A stretch of DNA of 42,942 bases from Fidelibacterota bacterium (GTDB taxonomy: Bacteria > Fidelibacterota > UBA8477 > JABMPR01): assembly GCA_021736185.1 (NCBI GenBank), contig JAIPGJ010000010.1, positions 1 to 42,942 on the forward strand, given 5' to 3'. The position numbers were made by a program, and so were the translations under genes. Below are positions 18,514 to 26,033 of this stretch, piece by piece. The notes under the pieces are model-generated. The model worked only from the letters and a program-made list of their open reading frames with translations. It was not told the origin of the DNA and made no database searches. Numbering within the stretch: position 1 is the first letter of the stretch; every line of letters begins with the position of its first letter.

Positions 18514-19577
18514 TGTTGCTGGATAAACTTCCTGAACTAAAGAGAAAGTTTAAAGAACTCGAAGATCAACTTTCTGATCCAGAGCTCATGGCCAATAATC
18601 GGGCCTATGCAAAAATTGCCAGGGAGCACAATGAGTTATCGCATATTTTAAAAGTTTTCCACAAGTATGAAGAACTCATGGTCAGTATCGATGAGGATGA
18701 ATCCATCCTCCATGGTGAAGATGACGAGCTTAAAGAGATCGTTCGTGAAGAGCTGGACGGTCTTCACGAACAAAGAGCCCAACTCGAAGAAGATTTAAAA
18801 ATTTTACTGATTCCCACGGACCCAGTTGATAGCGGCGCTGCCATTCTGGAAATCCGAGCAGGTGCAGGTGGTGATGAAGCAGCCTTATTTGCCATGGATC
18901 TGGTTCGTATGTATATGCGTTATGCAGAAAACAATAATTGGAAGTATGAATTTATAACTCATAGTGAGATCGGTGGCGGAGGAACCAAAGAAGCCATTAT
19001 TCAGGTTACTGGTGAGAATGCATATGGTACGCTGAAATTTGAGAGTGGCGTCCATCGCGTTCAACGTATTCCGCAAACTGAGAGCAGTGGCAGAATTCAC
19101 ACATCCGCTGCCACCGTAGCTGTTTTACCCGAGGCTGAAGAAGTTGATATTGAAATCAATGCAGGTGATCTGAGAATCGATACCTTCCGCGCCAGCGGTG
19201 CTGGTGGACAGCATGTCAATAAAACTGAATCTGCAATTCGAATCACCCATATGCCATCTGGCATGGTGGTGTCATGTCAGGATGAATCTTCCCAACATAA
19301 GAATAAAGACAAAGCGATGAAGGTTCTGCGAGCCCGCTTGTTGGCTGCTGAGCGTGAAAAGCAGGACAGCCAAGTTGCTGCCATGCGTAAAACACTTGTG
19401 TCAACGGGCGATCGAAGTGCCAAGATTCGGACCTACAACTATCCACAGGGTCGGGTAACCGATCACCGCATAAATTTGACCTTGTATCGTTTGGAAGAAA
19501 TTACCAATGGTGATCTTTCCGAGCTTCATGAAAAACTCGTGGCTGCGGAGATGGTCAATCGACTGGAGTCACTCTGA
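18513..19577 (+). CDS. prfA: peptide chain release factor 1
   Basis: A 354-residue class I release factor that recognises UAA and UAG. The GGQ motif that triggers peptide release is at 231-233 ([12 protein letters not shown]). The stop-codon reading PxT motif is Pro187-Gln188-Thr189 ([12 protein letters not shown]), the RF1 pattern and not the RF2 SPF. Lengths and domains match RF1, with an N-terminal coiled coil in the first 100 residues. The GGQ methyltransferase gene prmC, which often follows prfA, is not here. The next gene is an unrelated PepSY-type protein two bases downstream. Confidence 0.97.
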   Translation: MLLDKLPELKRKFKELEDQLSDPELMANNRAYAKIAREHNELSHILKVFHKYEELMVSIDEDESILHGEDDELKEIVREELDGLHEQRAQLEEDLKILLIPTDPVDSGAAILEIRAGAGGDEAALFAMDLVRMYMRYAENNNWKYEFITHSEIGGGGTKEAIIQVTGENAYGTLKFESGVHRVQRIPQTESSGRIHTSAATVAVLPEAEEVDIEINAGDLRIDTFRASGAGGQHVNKTESAIRITHMPSGMVVSCQDESSQHKNKDKAMKVLRARLLAAEREKQDSQVAAMRKTLVSTGDRSAKIRTYNYPQGRVTDHRINLTLYRLEEITNGDLSELHEKLVAAEMVNRLESL

Positions 19578-19579
19578 GC

Positions 19580-19996
19580 ATGAGTTCCTCTCGATCAATG
19601 CGTACCTGGCGGAAATTTCACAGATATACATTTGGTTATAGTAAGTGGGTGAGTTTGATCTCAGTACTCTTGCTGATTATTATTTCGATTACCGGGATAC
19701 TTCTCATTCACCAGGATGACTTGAAGTCCATCCAGACAACTCGAGTTCCCCTGAGTCTGCTGCCAGATCATTATGAAAATCGACTGGAGACCACCCGAGA
19801 TAGGCAGGGAACCAAAGATCTATTTACAGAAGATAGAAGTGTACCTCTGCGATGGGTGATACTTGATCTTCATACAGGCGACTTTTTTGGAAAATACGGG
19901 TTTCTCCTTTATGATCTCATGGCAGTGATTATACTTGTCATGGGGAGTACCGGGATTTACATGTATTTTAGAATTAGAAAAAACAGCACATTGTAG
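19580..19996 (+). CDS. small PepSY-associated membrane protein
   Basis: A 138-residue protein with two membrane helices (about 23-43 and 107-130) flanking an extracytoplasmic loop of about 60 residues. The N-terminus (RTWRKFHRYTFGYSKW, then ISITGILL) and the end (VMGSTGIYMYFRIRK) resemble the first and last helices of PepSY-associated transmembrane proteins, with the middle shortened. The loop segment PLRWVILDLHTGDFFG looks like one PepSY strand pair. Relatives are often linked to metal or redox functions, but none is assignable here. It starts two bases after prfA. Confidence 0.7.
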   Translation: MSSSRSMRTWRKFHRYTFGYSKWVSLISVLLLIIISITGILLIHQDDLKSIQTTRVPLSLLPDHYENRLETTRDRQGTKDLFTEDRSVPLRWVILDLHTGDFFGKYGFLLYDLMAVIILVMGSTGIYMYFRIRKNSTL

Positions 19997-20007
19997 AAGG
20001 GATTCAT

Positions 20008-20505
20008 ATGTTTAAACGCACACAAATTATTGTTTTACTTGTCTTAAGTTTTGGACTAATAGCTTGTAATTCAGAAAATGCAGAAGTGAGTGGTGATCAA
20101 TTTGGACAGAATCTGAGTTTAGCCAAAGTTCTTCCTGTGGCAGAGGTCTTTACCCAGGCTCAGGAGCTCAATGGTCAAATGGTTCGTGTCTCTGGCACCG
20201 TTACAGATCTCTGCAAACATAAAGGTTGCTGGATGCAGGTCAGTGATGGGCAGAATGTCCTGACCGTTCGATTTAAGGATGAAGCCTTTATTATCCCTGC
20301 CAATGCCGTGGGTCGGAGCGTCGATATGGAGGGGTTGTTTATCGTGGAAAAAGTCTCGAATCCTTTAGGGTCGCATCAGGCATGTGCTGAGGGTGGCGAG
20401 CATTCTGGCGAAGGTGCCTGCGAAAGTGAACGCGCTGAAAAGAGTGTCCAAAAGGTATCCGATATGCGTTATACCATGGTTTCAACAGGCTTGGTCCTGT
20501 CGTAA
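20008..20505 (+). CDS. DUF4920 lipoprotein
   Basis: A 165-residue lipoprotein with signal and lipobox ending LIAC (Cys20). The body matches DUF4920, an OB-like domain: LNGQMVRVSGTVTDLCKHKGCWMQV, then VRFKDEAFIIPANAVGRSVDMEGL. Cys69 and Cys74 (LCKHKGCW) are the family's conserved pair. A short insert adds Cys126 and Cys138 among Glu and His residues, which could bind metal (inference). AAGGGA precedes the ATG. It lies in a run from the PepSY-type gene to the ECF sigma factor. The function of DUF4920 is unknown. Confidence 0.85.
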   Translation: MFKRTQIIVLLVLSFGLIACNSENAEVSGDQFGQNLSLAKVLPVAEVFTQAQELNGQMVRVSGTVTDLCKHKGCWMQVSDGQNVLTVRFKDEAFIIPANAVGRSVDMEGLFIVEKVSNPLGSHQACAEGGEHSGEGACESERAEKSVQKVSDMRYTMVSTGLVLS

Positions 20506-20538
20506 ATATTATTTCAATCTGTAACGACTGAATAGGAA

Positions 20539-21150
20539 TTGCATCAAATCAATCGTGAGTTGACAATTGAAGAGACGCCGGAGCTAATCCAGGCAGCCCG
20601 AGATGGAGATAGGAAGGTACAGTCCCAGTTGGTGAACATGTACTCTTCCCGAATTTATAATCTGGGACTACGCATGCTGAGAAATAATGAAGATGCTGAA
20701 GATATGCTTCAGGAAACCTTTATTACAGCATTTGAGAAAATTCACACCTTTAAGGGGAATTCAAGTTTTTATACCTGGATTTATCGGATCGGTGTGAATA
20801 TCGCTCTTGGCAAATTGAGGAAGCAATCCAGGATGCAGATATCCTATTCTATTCAGGAACCAGATTTTGAGAATCTTCACGGTTTGAAAATTTCAGATTG
20901 GCCGGAGTATATTGAAACCAAAGTTTCAGATGAAGAATTCAGGATCGCCCTCAAAGTTGCTTTGGACGATTTGGATGAAAAATATCGATCAGTATTTGTT
21001 CTCAGGGATCTGGAAGAGCTTTCAACCTCAAAAACAGCCGAGATGCTGAAGCTTTCGGAAAGCAATGTGAAAGTCAGACTTATGCGGGCCAGACTCTTTT
21101 TGAGAGACCGGATGACTACCTTTTTAAAGCGCGAAGGTTGGTTGGTATAA
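20539..21150 (+). CDS. ECF-type RNA polymerase sigma factor
   Basis: A protein of about 200 residues with sigma region 2 (YSSRIYNLGLRMLRNNEDAEDMLQETF...FYTWIYRIGVNIALGKLRK) and region 4 (LDEKYRSVFVLRDLEELSTSKTAEMLKLSESNVKVRLMRAR). This makes it an ECF (group IV) sigma factor of the RpoE-like class. The start is unclear. The track's TTG at 20539 directly abuts AGGA. An in-frame ATC at 20548 or TTG at 20560 are alternatives, and there is no in-frame ATG near. The stop overlaps the ATG of the small Cys-rich gene (TAATG), the usual sigma/anti-sigma arrangement. Confidence 0.9.
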   Translation: MHQINRELTIEETPELIQAARDGDRKVQSQLVNMYSSRIYNLGLRMLRNNEDAEDMLQETFITAFEKIHTFKGNSSFYTWIYRIGVNIALGKLRKQSRMQISYSIQEPDFENLHGLKISDWPEYIETKVSDEEFRIALKVALDDLDEKYRSVFVLRDLEELSTSKTAEMLKLSESNVKVRLMRARLFLRDRMTTFLKREGWLV

Positions 21151-21401
21151 TGAAACCGAAACATGATGTAGAGCTGCAAAAGAAAATCTGTCTCGATTTC
21201 GGAGCAGATATTGGCTCTGAATTATGCCAGGAAGTGGGCTTGCTGATGGAAGAATGTCCAGAGTGCAAAGTTTACTACGACACCATGCAACGTTCCGTAA
21301 AATTGTACCGGATTGTGGAAAATGAATGTAATCTTCCCAAACCAGTTTCAGAACGACTCTTCAAAGTTTTGAATTTAGATAATTTGAAGAAGGATGCATA
21401 G
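21150..21401 (+). CDS. small Cys-rich protein, putative anti-sigma factor
   Basis: An 83-residue soluble protein starting at the ATG fused to the sigma factor stop. The track start is a TTG inside the sigma gene. It has five cysteines: 14, 26, 36, 39 and 60. CPECKVYYDT (36-45) resembles the end of zinc anti-sigma domains (HxxxCxxC), but the expected His, four residues before Cys36, is Leu32. Position and size make it the likely partner of the sigma factor. The altered metal site and the adjacent glutaredoxin raise the possibility of a redox switch. No membrane helix is present. The homology claim is moderate. Confidence 0.65.
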   Translation: MKPKHDVELQKKICLDFGADIGSELCQEVGLLMEECPECKVYYDTMQRSVKLYRIVENECNLPKPVSERLFKVLNLDNLKKDA

Positions 21402-21404
21402 CAG

Positions 21405-21659
21405 ATGGCAATATTGACAGCACAGGATAAAAAAGTAATCATGTTCACGACCCCAACCTGTTCGCACTGCACAACAGCAAAGCGATATTTGCGGGAAAAG
21501 GGGATTAAGTTTAAAGAAATCGATGTGAGCAGAAATCAAAAAGCTGCTCAAGATATGTTTAGAAAAACAGGGCAACAGGGCGTTCCTCAATTGTGGATTA
21601 ATAATCGTCCAGTCGTTGGCTTTGATAGAAATAAAATCAATACTTTATTAGGTTTATAG
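21405..21659 (+). CDS. glutaredoxin family protein
   Basis: An 84-residue thioredoxin-fold protein. The active site is TCSHC (Cys19, Cys22) in MFTTPTCSHCTTAKRYL, with a cis-Pro loop QGVPQLWINNRPVVGFD. This pattern fits glutaredoxin/NrdH-type small disulfide reductases. The CSHC dipeptide differs from the classical CPYC. It starts three bases after the putative anti-sigma gene, with AAGGA 13 bases upstream, and ends 10 bases before groES. Substrate could be the neighbouring Cys-rich protein, which is inference. Confidence 0.88.
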   Translation: MAILTAQDKKVIMFTTPTCSHCTTAKRYLREKGIKFKEIDVSRNQKAAQDMFRKTGQQGVPQLWINNRPVVGFDRNKINTLLGL

Positions 21660-21669
21660 GAGAATAAAA

Positions 21670-21939
21670 ATGAAAATTCAACCTTTAGATGATCGTGTAT
21701 TAGTAGTTCCAGCTGGTGAGGAAGAAAAAACAGCCTCCGGTATTATTATCCCGGATACAGCCAAAGAAAAACCACGTCGTGGTAGTGTTGCTGCTGTGGG
21801 TAATGATGAAGAATTGCGGGAATTGATTAAAAAGGGTGATGTCATCCTTTATGGCAAGTATGCTGGTGATGAGCTCTCATATGATGGTATTGATTATTTG
21901 ATCTTGAATCGGACGGATATTCTGGCCAAACTCAGCTAA
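21670..21939 (+). CDS. groES: co-chaperonin GroES
   Basis: An 89-residue 10-kDa chaperonin subunit that caps the GroEL cavity. The sequence begins MKIQPLDDRVLV. The mobile loop is EEEKTASGIIIPDTAKEKP, and the C-terminus has LNRTDILAKLS. AGGAG lies 6 bases before the ATG. GroES is normally followed by groEL, but here a strong terminator follows and no groEL is in the window, so groEL must be elsewhere. Co-transcription with the sigma factor and glutaredoxin genes is likely from the spacing. Confidence 0.96.
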   Translation: MKIQPLDDRVLVVPAGEEEKTASGIIIPDTAKEKPRRGSVAAVGNDEELRELIKKGDVILYGKYAGDELSYDGIDYLILNRTDILAKLS

Positions 21940-21964
21940 GTATCAATTCCATTTGATTGAAAGA

Positions 21965-21988
21965 GGGAGCTTTTGCTCCCTTTTTTTT
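21965..21988 (+). terminator. intrinsic terminator after groES
   Basis: A GGGAGC/GCTCCC stem with TTTT loop, extended by A-T pairs, is followed by eight T residues, 26 bases after the groES stop. It closes the sigma-glutaredoxin-groES run before the flavoenzyme gene. Confidence 0.93.
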
Positions 21989-22099
21989 CTTTAAGATGTT
22001 GATATCCATGAGTAAGTAAGACAGAATAAATTTGTCACCTCCTTGCTTTAGTTAACTCAAAGAGATGTGTTCAAAGTGCGATCCTGAGAGGGGAATTTC

Positions 22100-23449
22100 A
22101 TGAACAAAAAATATGTGATTATCGGTGGAGATGCTGCTGGAATGAGTGCTGCCAGCAAAATACGACGCTTAGAGCCTGAATCAGAAATGATTGTGTTTGA
22201 AAAGGGTCAGCATATTAGTTTTGCTGCCTGTGGGATTCCATATTGGATCAGTGGTGTCATTGAGAGTATGAGTAAATTAGAGGTGCTGACACCTGAAGAT
22301 GCCCGAAAAAAAAGAGGGATCGATATACGAGTGGGACATGAAGTGCTAAAAATTGAGACGGAAAAGAATTCCGTTTTGGTCCGTGATCTGAGTACAGGAG
22401 AGGACTTTTCTCAGGATTATGACTCACTCCTTATCGCAACGGGTGCTCGCGCCACCATCCCACCAATTCCAGGCGTAGAGAAGCAAGGCGTCTTCACTTT
22501 GCGCAATCTGGATGATGGACAGAAAATTATCGATTTCCTTGATGCCGGATCAATAAAGCACGCAACGATTATAGGAGCTGGTTATATCGGCCTGGAGATG
22601 GCAGAAACCTTTCGCCACCGGGGTATTGATGTCACCATGATTGAAATGCAGGATCAGATTGCTCCGACTTTTGACAAGGATACGCTTGAGCAAGTAACCA
22701 GTCATATTATTGAAAAGGGTGTTGCCTTGCATCTTGAAACCAGAGTGTCAGCAATAGAAAACTCAGTATCAGGACTTACAGTGATGAGCTCCGGTGGAAA
22801 TATAGAAACTGATTTAGTGATAGTGTCCACGGGAGTGAGACCTAACTCAGAACTGGCCAGTGAGACAGGGATTGGGGTCGGTAAGAGTGGGGCAATTGTC
22901 ATTGACGAACATATGCGTACCACGGTGGAAAATGTATATGCTGCCGGTGACTGTGCCGAGCATCTGCATCGAGTCCTCAATCAACCTGTATGGATTCCTC
23001 TTGCCCCTGCAGCAAATCGGGGCGGACGTATTGCTGGGGAAAATATGGCTGGACAATCCACGGTCTTTCCAGGAATTCTGGGGACAGCTGCAGTGAAGGT
23101 ATTTGACTATATCATTGCCCAGACAGGGTTGACAGAAAAACAGGCAGCAAGTACTGACTACTCAACAGATATGGAAACGACAACTATTACAGGTGGTAGT
23201 AGGGCACATTATTACCCGGGGTCCGTGCCATTAACAGTAAAGCTGGTGGTGCAAAGATCTACAAAGAGATTATTGGGTGCCCAAATTATTGGCAAACAGG
23301 ATGTGGCCAAACGATTGGATGTCCTGGCAACTGCCATCACAGCAAAAATGACTGTAGCGGATATTGGCATGCTCGATCTAACCTATGCACCTCCAATTGC
23401 ACCTGTTTATGATCCCATCCACATCGCTGCCAATGTAGCTAATAAGTAG
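22100..23449 (+). CDS. CoA-disulfide reductase-type FAD/NAD(P)H oxidoreductase
   Basis: A 449-residue flavoenzyme of the CoA-disulfide reductase/NADH oxidase/polysulfide reductase group. FAD binds at VIIGGDAAGMSAASK (7-20). The single redox cysteine is Cys44 in SFAACGIPYW, the family hallmark. NAD(P)H binds at ATIIGAGYIGLEMAE, the second FAD motif is NVYAAGDCAE, and the dimerisation domain ends with TYAPPIAPVYDPIHIA. No fused rhodanese domain is present, but a separate rhodanese is encoded 0.8 kb downstream. Candidate substrates are CoA disulfide, CoA persulfide or polysulfide. A GAGGGGA ribosome site and a 160-base upstream gap suggest its own promoter. Confidence 0.9.
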   Translation: MNKKYVIIGGDAAGMSAASKIRRLEPESEMIVFEKGQHISFAACGIPYWISGVIESMSKLEVLTPEDARKKRGIDIRVGHEVLKIETEKNSVLVRDLSTGEDFSQDYDSLLIATGARATIPPIPGVEKQGVFTLRNLDDGQKIIDFLDAGSIKHATIIGAGYIGLEMAETFRHRGIDVTMIEMQDQIAPTFDKDTLEQVTSHIIEKGVALHLETRVSAIENSVSGLTVMSSGGNIETDLVIVSTGVRPNSELASETGIGVGKSGAIVIDEHMRTTVENVYAAGDCAEHLHRVLNQPVWIPLAPAANRGGRIAGENMAGQSTVFPGILGTAAVKVFDYIIAQTGLTEKQAASTDYSTDMETTTITGGSRAHYYPGSVPLTVKLVVQRSTKRLLGAQIIGKQDVAKRLDVLATAITAKMTVADIGMLDLTYAPPIAPVYDPIHIAANVANK

Positions 23450-23510
23450 TTTGAATTTGGTGATTTAGAGGTCTTTTGGGTGTTGTGTTAAAGAAGATGG
23501 GGATTGGTAA

Positions 23511-23708
23511 ATGATAAGAAAAGATATGCTGATTGAGGATCTAGTACAGGAGTATCCCAAGCTTATCACCCCTCTCAAACTTGAGGGGATAGTATGTCTG
23601 GCATGTGGTGAGGCAGTATGGGGAACTCTCGAAGCCCAGGCACTTGAAAAAGGCATTGCCAACATTGATGAGATTGTGGATCGGATGAATAAACTACTTG
23701 CTAAGTAA
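23511..23708 (+). CDS. DUF1858 domain protein with CxxC motif
   Basis: A 65-residue soluble protein matching DUF1858, the small redox-disulfide domain often found beside hybrid-cluster proteins. It has MLIEDLVQEYPKLITPL, then CLACGEA with a CxxC pair, then LEAQALEKGI and a helical end DEIVDRMNKLL. It lies 61 bases after the flavoenzyme gene. No hybrid-cluster protein is in the window, so here it may serve as a thiol or sulfur carrier for the flavoenzyme or rhodanese (inference). Confidence 0.87.
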   Translation: MIRKDMLIEDLVQEYPKLITPLKLEGIVCLACGEAVWGTLEAQALEKGIANIDEIVDRMNKLLAK

Positions 23709-23805
23709 TCCTGCAGGATGCCAGGTTATCCCGGGTAAAAGAAGTAATTTGTTCATATTGTTGACGTACAATGAATTATAATCAAAGAGTAATGAGGATA
23801 TACAT

Positions 23806-24228
23806 ATGTCAGAAGTAAAAATACAACAACTCAAGGGAGCTTCTTTTGCAGCTCGCGGTAGCTCTGGTCACTGGGTGATGATGGATGGGACAGAAGCAGT
23901 CGGGGGTGTGGATGGTGCAAGTCGTCCCATGGAAATGGTTTTGTTTGGCCTGGGCGGATGTACCGCTGTTGATGTCGAAATCATTCTCAAAAAAATGAAG
24001 GTACCAGTTGAGAAGATAGAGATTGATATCAGCTCAGAACGGGCTGAAAATCACCCGAAAGTGTATACAAAAATTAACATGACATATCATTTCTATGGGA
24101 AGGATCTTCCCTTAAAGAAGTTGGAAAAAGCTGTGCAGCTTTCCAAAGAGACCTATTGCTCAGTAAGTGCCATGCTGGCTTCGACTGCCAAAATCACAGC
24201 AAATATTGAGAATCACAATACCCTATGA
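23806..24228 (+). CDS. OsmC family protein
   Basis: A 140-residue OsmC/Ohr-superfamily protein. The two conserved cysteines are Cys52 (GLGGCTAVDVEIIL) and Cys118 (ETYCSVSAMLAS). It is of the YhfA-like or general OsmC kind rather than classical Ohr, with EKIEIDISSERAENHPKVYTKI between the cysteines. Family members reduce peroxides or act on small thiols. A TATAAT at 23777-23782 may be the -10 box of an internal promoter, but no good -35 pairs with it. The gene overlaps the rhodanese start as ATGA. Confidence 0.9.
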   Translation: MSEVKIQQLKGASFAARGSSGHWVMMDGTEAVGGVDGASRPMEMVLFGLGGCTAVDVEIILKKMKVPVEKIEIDISSERAENHPKVYTKINMTYHFYGKDLPLKKLEKAVQLSKETYCSVSAMLASTAKITANIENHNTL

Positions 24229-24629
24229 TCCATCGGCTTATTGCATATTCCCTTATCCTACTGGGAGTGGGGGGCACCATTTATATGGGTGTTGAAGGCA
24301 TTTATGGGGATCATTATGATATTCCCAAGATGGGCTATGAGTCATTTAGCCGACAATATTCAGATTCCAGTAATTATATATTAATCGATGTTCGCACTGA
24401 ATCAGAAATCAAAGCCAAACCTGCACCCTGGTCAAATACAATTCAGATGCCCTTGCTTGCACTTGAGGATCGGTGCATGGAGCTTAATAAATATAAGGAC
24501 CAGCCCATGATGGTTTTGTGTCCTACGGGGAATCGCTCCCGACAGGGTGCTCGCATCCTCAGATTGGCCGGCTTTGATGCCTGGTATCTGGAACAGGGAA
24601 TGTTTATGGATGGAAGAAGGCTAAAATGA
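24225..24629 (+). CDS. membrane-anchored rhodanese-like protein
   Basis: A 134-residue protein with an N-terminal hydrophobic anchor (about 5-22) and a rhodanese domain (about 40-130). The catalytic loop is CPTGNRS with Cys99, the variant of CRSGNRS, flanked by ILIDVRTESE and ARILRLAGFDAWYLEQGM. Rhodaneses transfer sulfane sulfur through a cysteine persulfide. The anchor followed by the domain suggests the catalytic part is outside the inner membrane, although orientation is not certain. ATGA overlaps on both sides tie it to OsmC and DUF6132. Confidence 0.9.
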   Translation: MIHRLIAYSLILLGVGGTIYMGVEGIYGDHYDIPKMGYESFSRQYSDSSNYILIDVRTESEIKAKPAPWSNTIQMPLLALEDRCMELNKYKDQPMMVLCPTGNRSRQGARILRLAGFDAWYLEQGMFMDGRRLK

Positions 24630-24847
24630 ATAAAAGATACACTAAAATGTTATCAGGTTTGGCAATTGGAGCTGTGCTCGGTTACCTCTATTACTATTAT
24701 ATTGGCTGCGCCTCAGGGACTTGTGCGATCACGTCAAATCCTTACATTAGTACTGCCTACGGGGCTATGATTGGTCTGGTATTTATGTGGCCAGCTAAAG
24801 AAAAGGATACTGCGAGTGATGATAAGGAAAACACACAAACTATTTAA
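24626..24847 (+). CDS. DUF6132 membrane protein
   Basis: A 73-residue protein with two short hydrophobic segments (about 7-27 and 44-56) and the conserved loop GCASGTCAITSNPY between them. This matches DUF6132, a small membrane family often next to rhodanese or thioredoxin genes. The two cysteines in the loop could form a disulfide or carry sulfur. It is coupled to the rhodanese by an ATGA overlap, and its 3' end overlaps the next gene by 29 bases. Function is unknown. Confidence 0.85.
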   Translation: MNKRYTKMLSGLAIGAVLGYLYYYYIGCASGTCAITSNPYISTAYGAMIGLVFMWPAKEKDTASDDKENTQTI

Positions 24848-25535
24848 ACTACTCGCTTTGGTGTTGACCCTTGCTGCTACCCTGTATGGGCAAACCAATA
24901 ATTTTCAATTTGTTCAGCATGACACGGCTTATTTGGGTAGTGACACATTGGTCATCCTTCACGGTGAGATTATAAGTCTTACCAATAACACTCAATCCAT
25001 ATCTGTAACCAGGGTCACAAATGAAATTGACAGCGCATGGACCAACTCGTTTTGTGTGGGTCCCGCTTGTTTGCCACCCTTTCTGAATACCTTCACTTTT
25101 GATCTGGCTGGATTGGATACAGCTGAATTTACACTTGATACCTTCACACACCATGAATTGGGATATGGAAGCTGGACTATTTTTGCTGTTGACTCTTCCA
25201 CCATGGAAGTTGATTCAGTCCATATCAGTATGGAAGTGGTGACCGTCTCCGTTGATGGATCAATCCCAAAACCAACGTCGTTTGAACTTTCCCGTGTTTA
25301 CCCCAATCCGACGAATGCCTCGGTTAACTTTGATCTTGAACTCGAACGGGAAGGGGATTATTCAATTATTCTCTATGCTCTGGATGGAAGAGAAATCATT
25401 TCGCGGAACTATCACCTGAGATCTGGTAAAAACCATCTTCAATGGTCTCTAAATTCCCTGCCCTCAGGGAATTATATCATTAGCGCTATTGGATCGGGTG
25501 CACAAATTTCCAGACAGTTGAGCGTGATAAAATGA
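24819..25535 (+). CDS. secreted protein with type IX secretion C-terminal sorting domain
   Basis: A 238-residue exported protein: signal peptide (IRKTHKLFKLLALVLTLAATLYGQ), a beta-rich domain with a close cysteine pair Cys79/Cys84 (FCVGPACLPP), and a type A T9SS sorting domain from about residue 155 (SFELSRVYPNPTNASVNF ... GNYIISAIGSG). Family knowledge says this tail directs export across the outer membrane and is then removed. I start at the ATG 24819, inside DUF6132 and preceded by AAGGA. The track start lacks a signal. Coupling to a TlpA-like gene by ATGA suggests its disulfide is handled by that protein (inference). Confidence 0.85.
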   Translation: MIRKTHKLFKLLALVLTLAATLYGQTNNFQFVQHDTAYLGSDTLVILHGEIISLTNNTQSISVTRVTNEIDSAWTNSFCVGPACLPPFLNTFTFDLAGLDTAEFTLDTFTHHELGYGSWTIFAVDSSTMEVDSVHISMEVVTVSVDGSIPKPTSFELSRVYPNPTNASVNFDLELEREGDYSIILYALDGREIISRNYHLRSGKNHLQWSLNSLPSGNYIISAIGSGAQISRQLSVIK

Positions 25536-26023
25536 TACGATTATTACCCGTTCTATTGATTGTTGCCCTGGTATTTGGTCAGGAGAAAAACCTGCCTCAG
25601 GCCAATCTTAAAGACATGAAGAATAAGACGCAGAGTCTTGATGAGCTTGTTAAGGGTCAGGTCACATTGATAAACTTCTGGGCAACCTACTGCGTTCCTT
25701 GTCGCAAGGAGATGAGCCATTTGAATCGAATTAATAGCTTCTATGCTGACCAGAACGTTCAGGTGATAGGCATATCTATTGATGATTCTCGAACAGTTGG
25801 CCGGGTGAAGTCAATGGTCAAGTCACAAAAACTTAATTACACGATTCTTCTCGACACAGAACAAAAATTATACAAGAATTTTAATACTTCAGCCATGCCC
25901 TTTTCCATTCTGGTTGATGCCCGGGGAAAAATTCTCTGGGAGCACACTGGCTACCTCCCCGGTGATGAAATTGAGATGGAATCAGAAATTAAAAAAGCTT
26001 TAGCTCCCCTTAAAAAGAGCTGA
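25532..26023 (+). CDS. TlpA/ResA-like periplasmic thioredoxin
   Basis: A 163-residue exported thiol-disulfide protein. It has a signal peptide (about 1-16), NFWATYCVPCRKEM with Cys54 and Cys57, a TlpA/AhpC-like central part (VIGISIDDSRTVGRVK), and the cis-Pro loop NTSAMPFSILVD. TlpA/ResA proteins keep extracytoplasmic cysteines reduced, for instance for cytochrome c maturation. Here the neighbours are a Cys-pair secreted protein and an Omp28-like CxxC lipoprotein, plausible partners. The start overlaps the upstream stop as ATGA. It lacks an obvious DsbD-type electron source in the window. Confidence 0.93.
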   Translation: MIRLLPVLLIVALVFGQEKNLPQANLKDMKNKTQSLDELVKGQVTLINFWATYCVPCRKEMSHLNRINSFYADQNVQVIGISIDDSRTVGRVKSMVKSQKLNYTILLDTEQKLYKNFNTSAMPFSILVDARGKILWEHTGYLPGDEIEMESEIKKALAPLKKS

Positions 26024-26033
26024 TTCATCCCCA

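Noticed and set aside
22020-22099. A short palindrome around GTTAAC upstream of the flavoenzyme gene
   Set aside because: Only about six bases are symmetric, which is expected by chance in AT-rich spacer.
23749-23790. TTGACG ... TATAAT as a complete promoter before osmC
   Set aside because: The two boxes are only 10 bases apart, so they cannot be a -35/-10 pair. Only the TATAAT is kept as a hint in the osmC entry.
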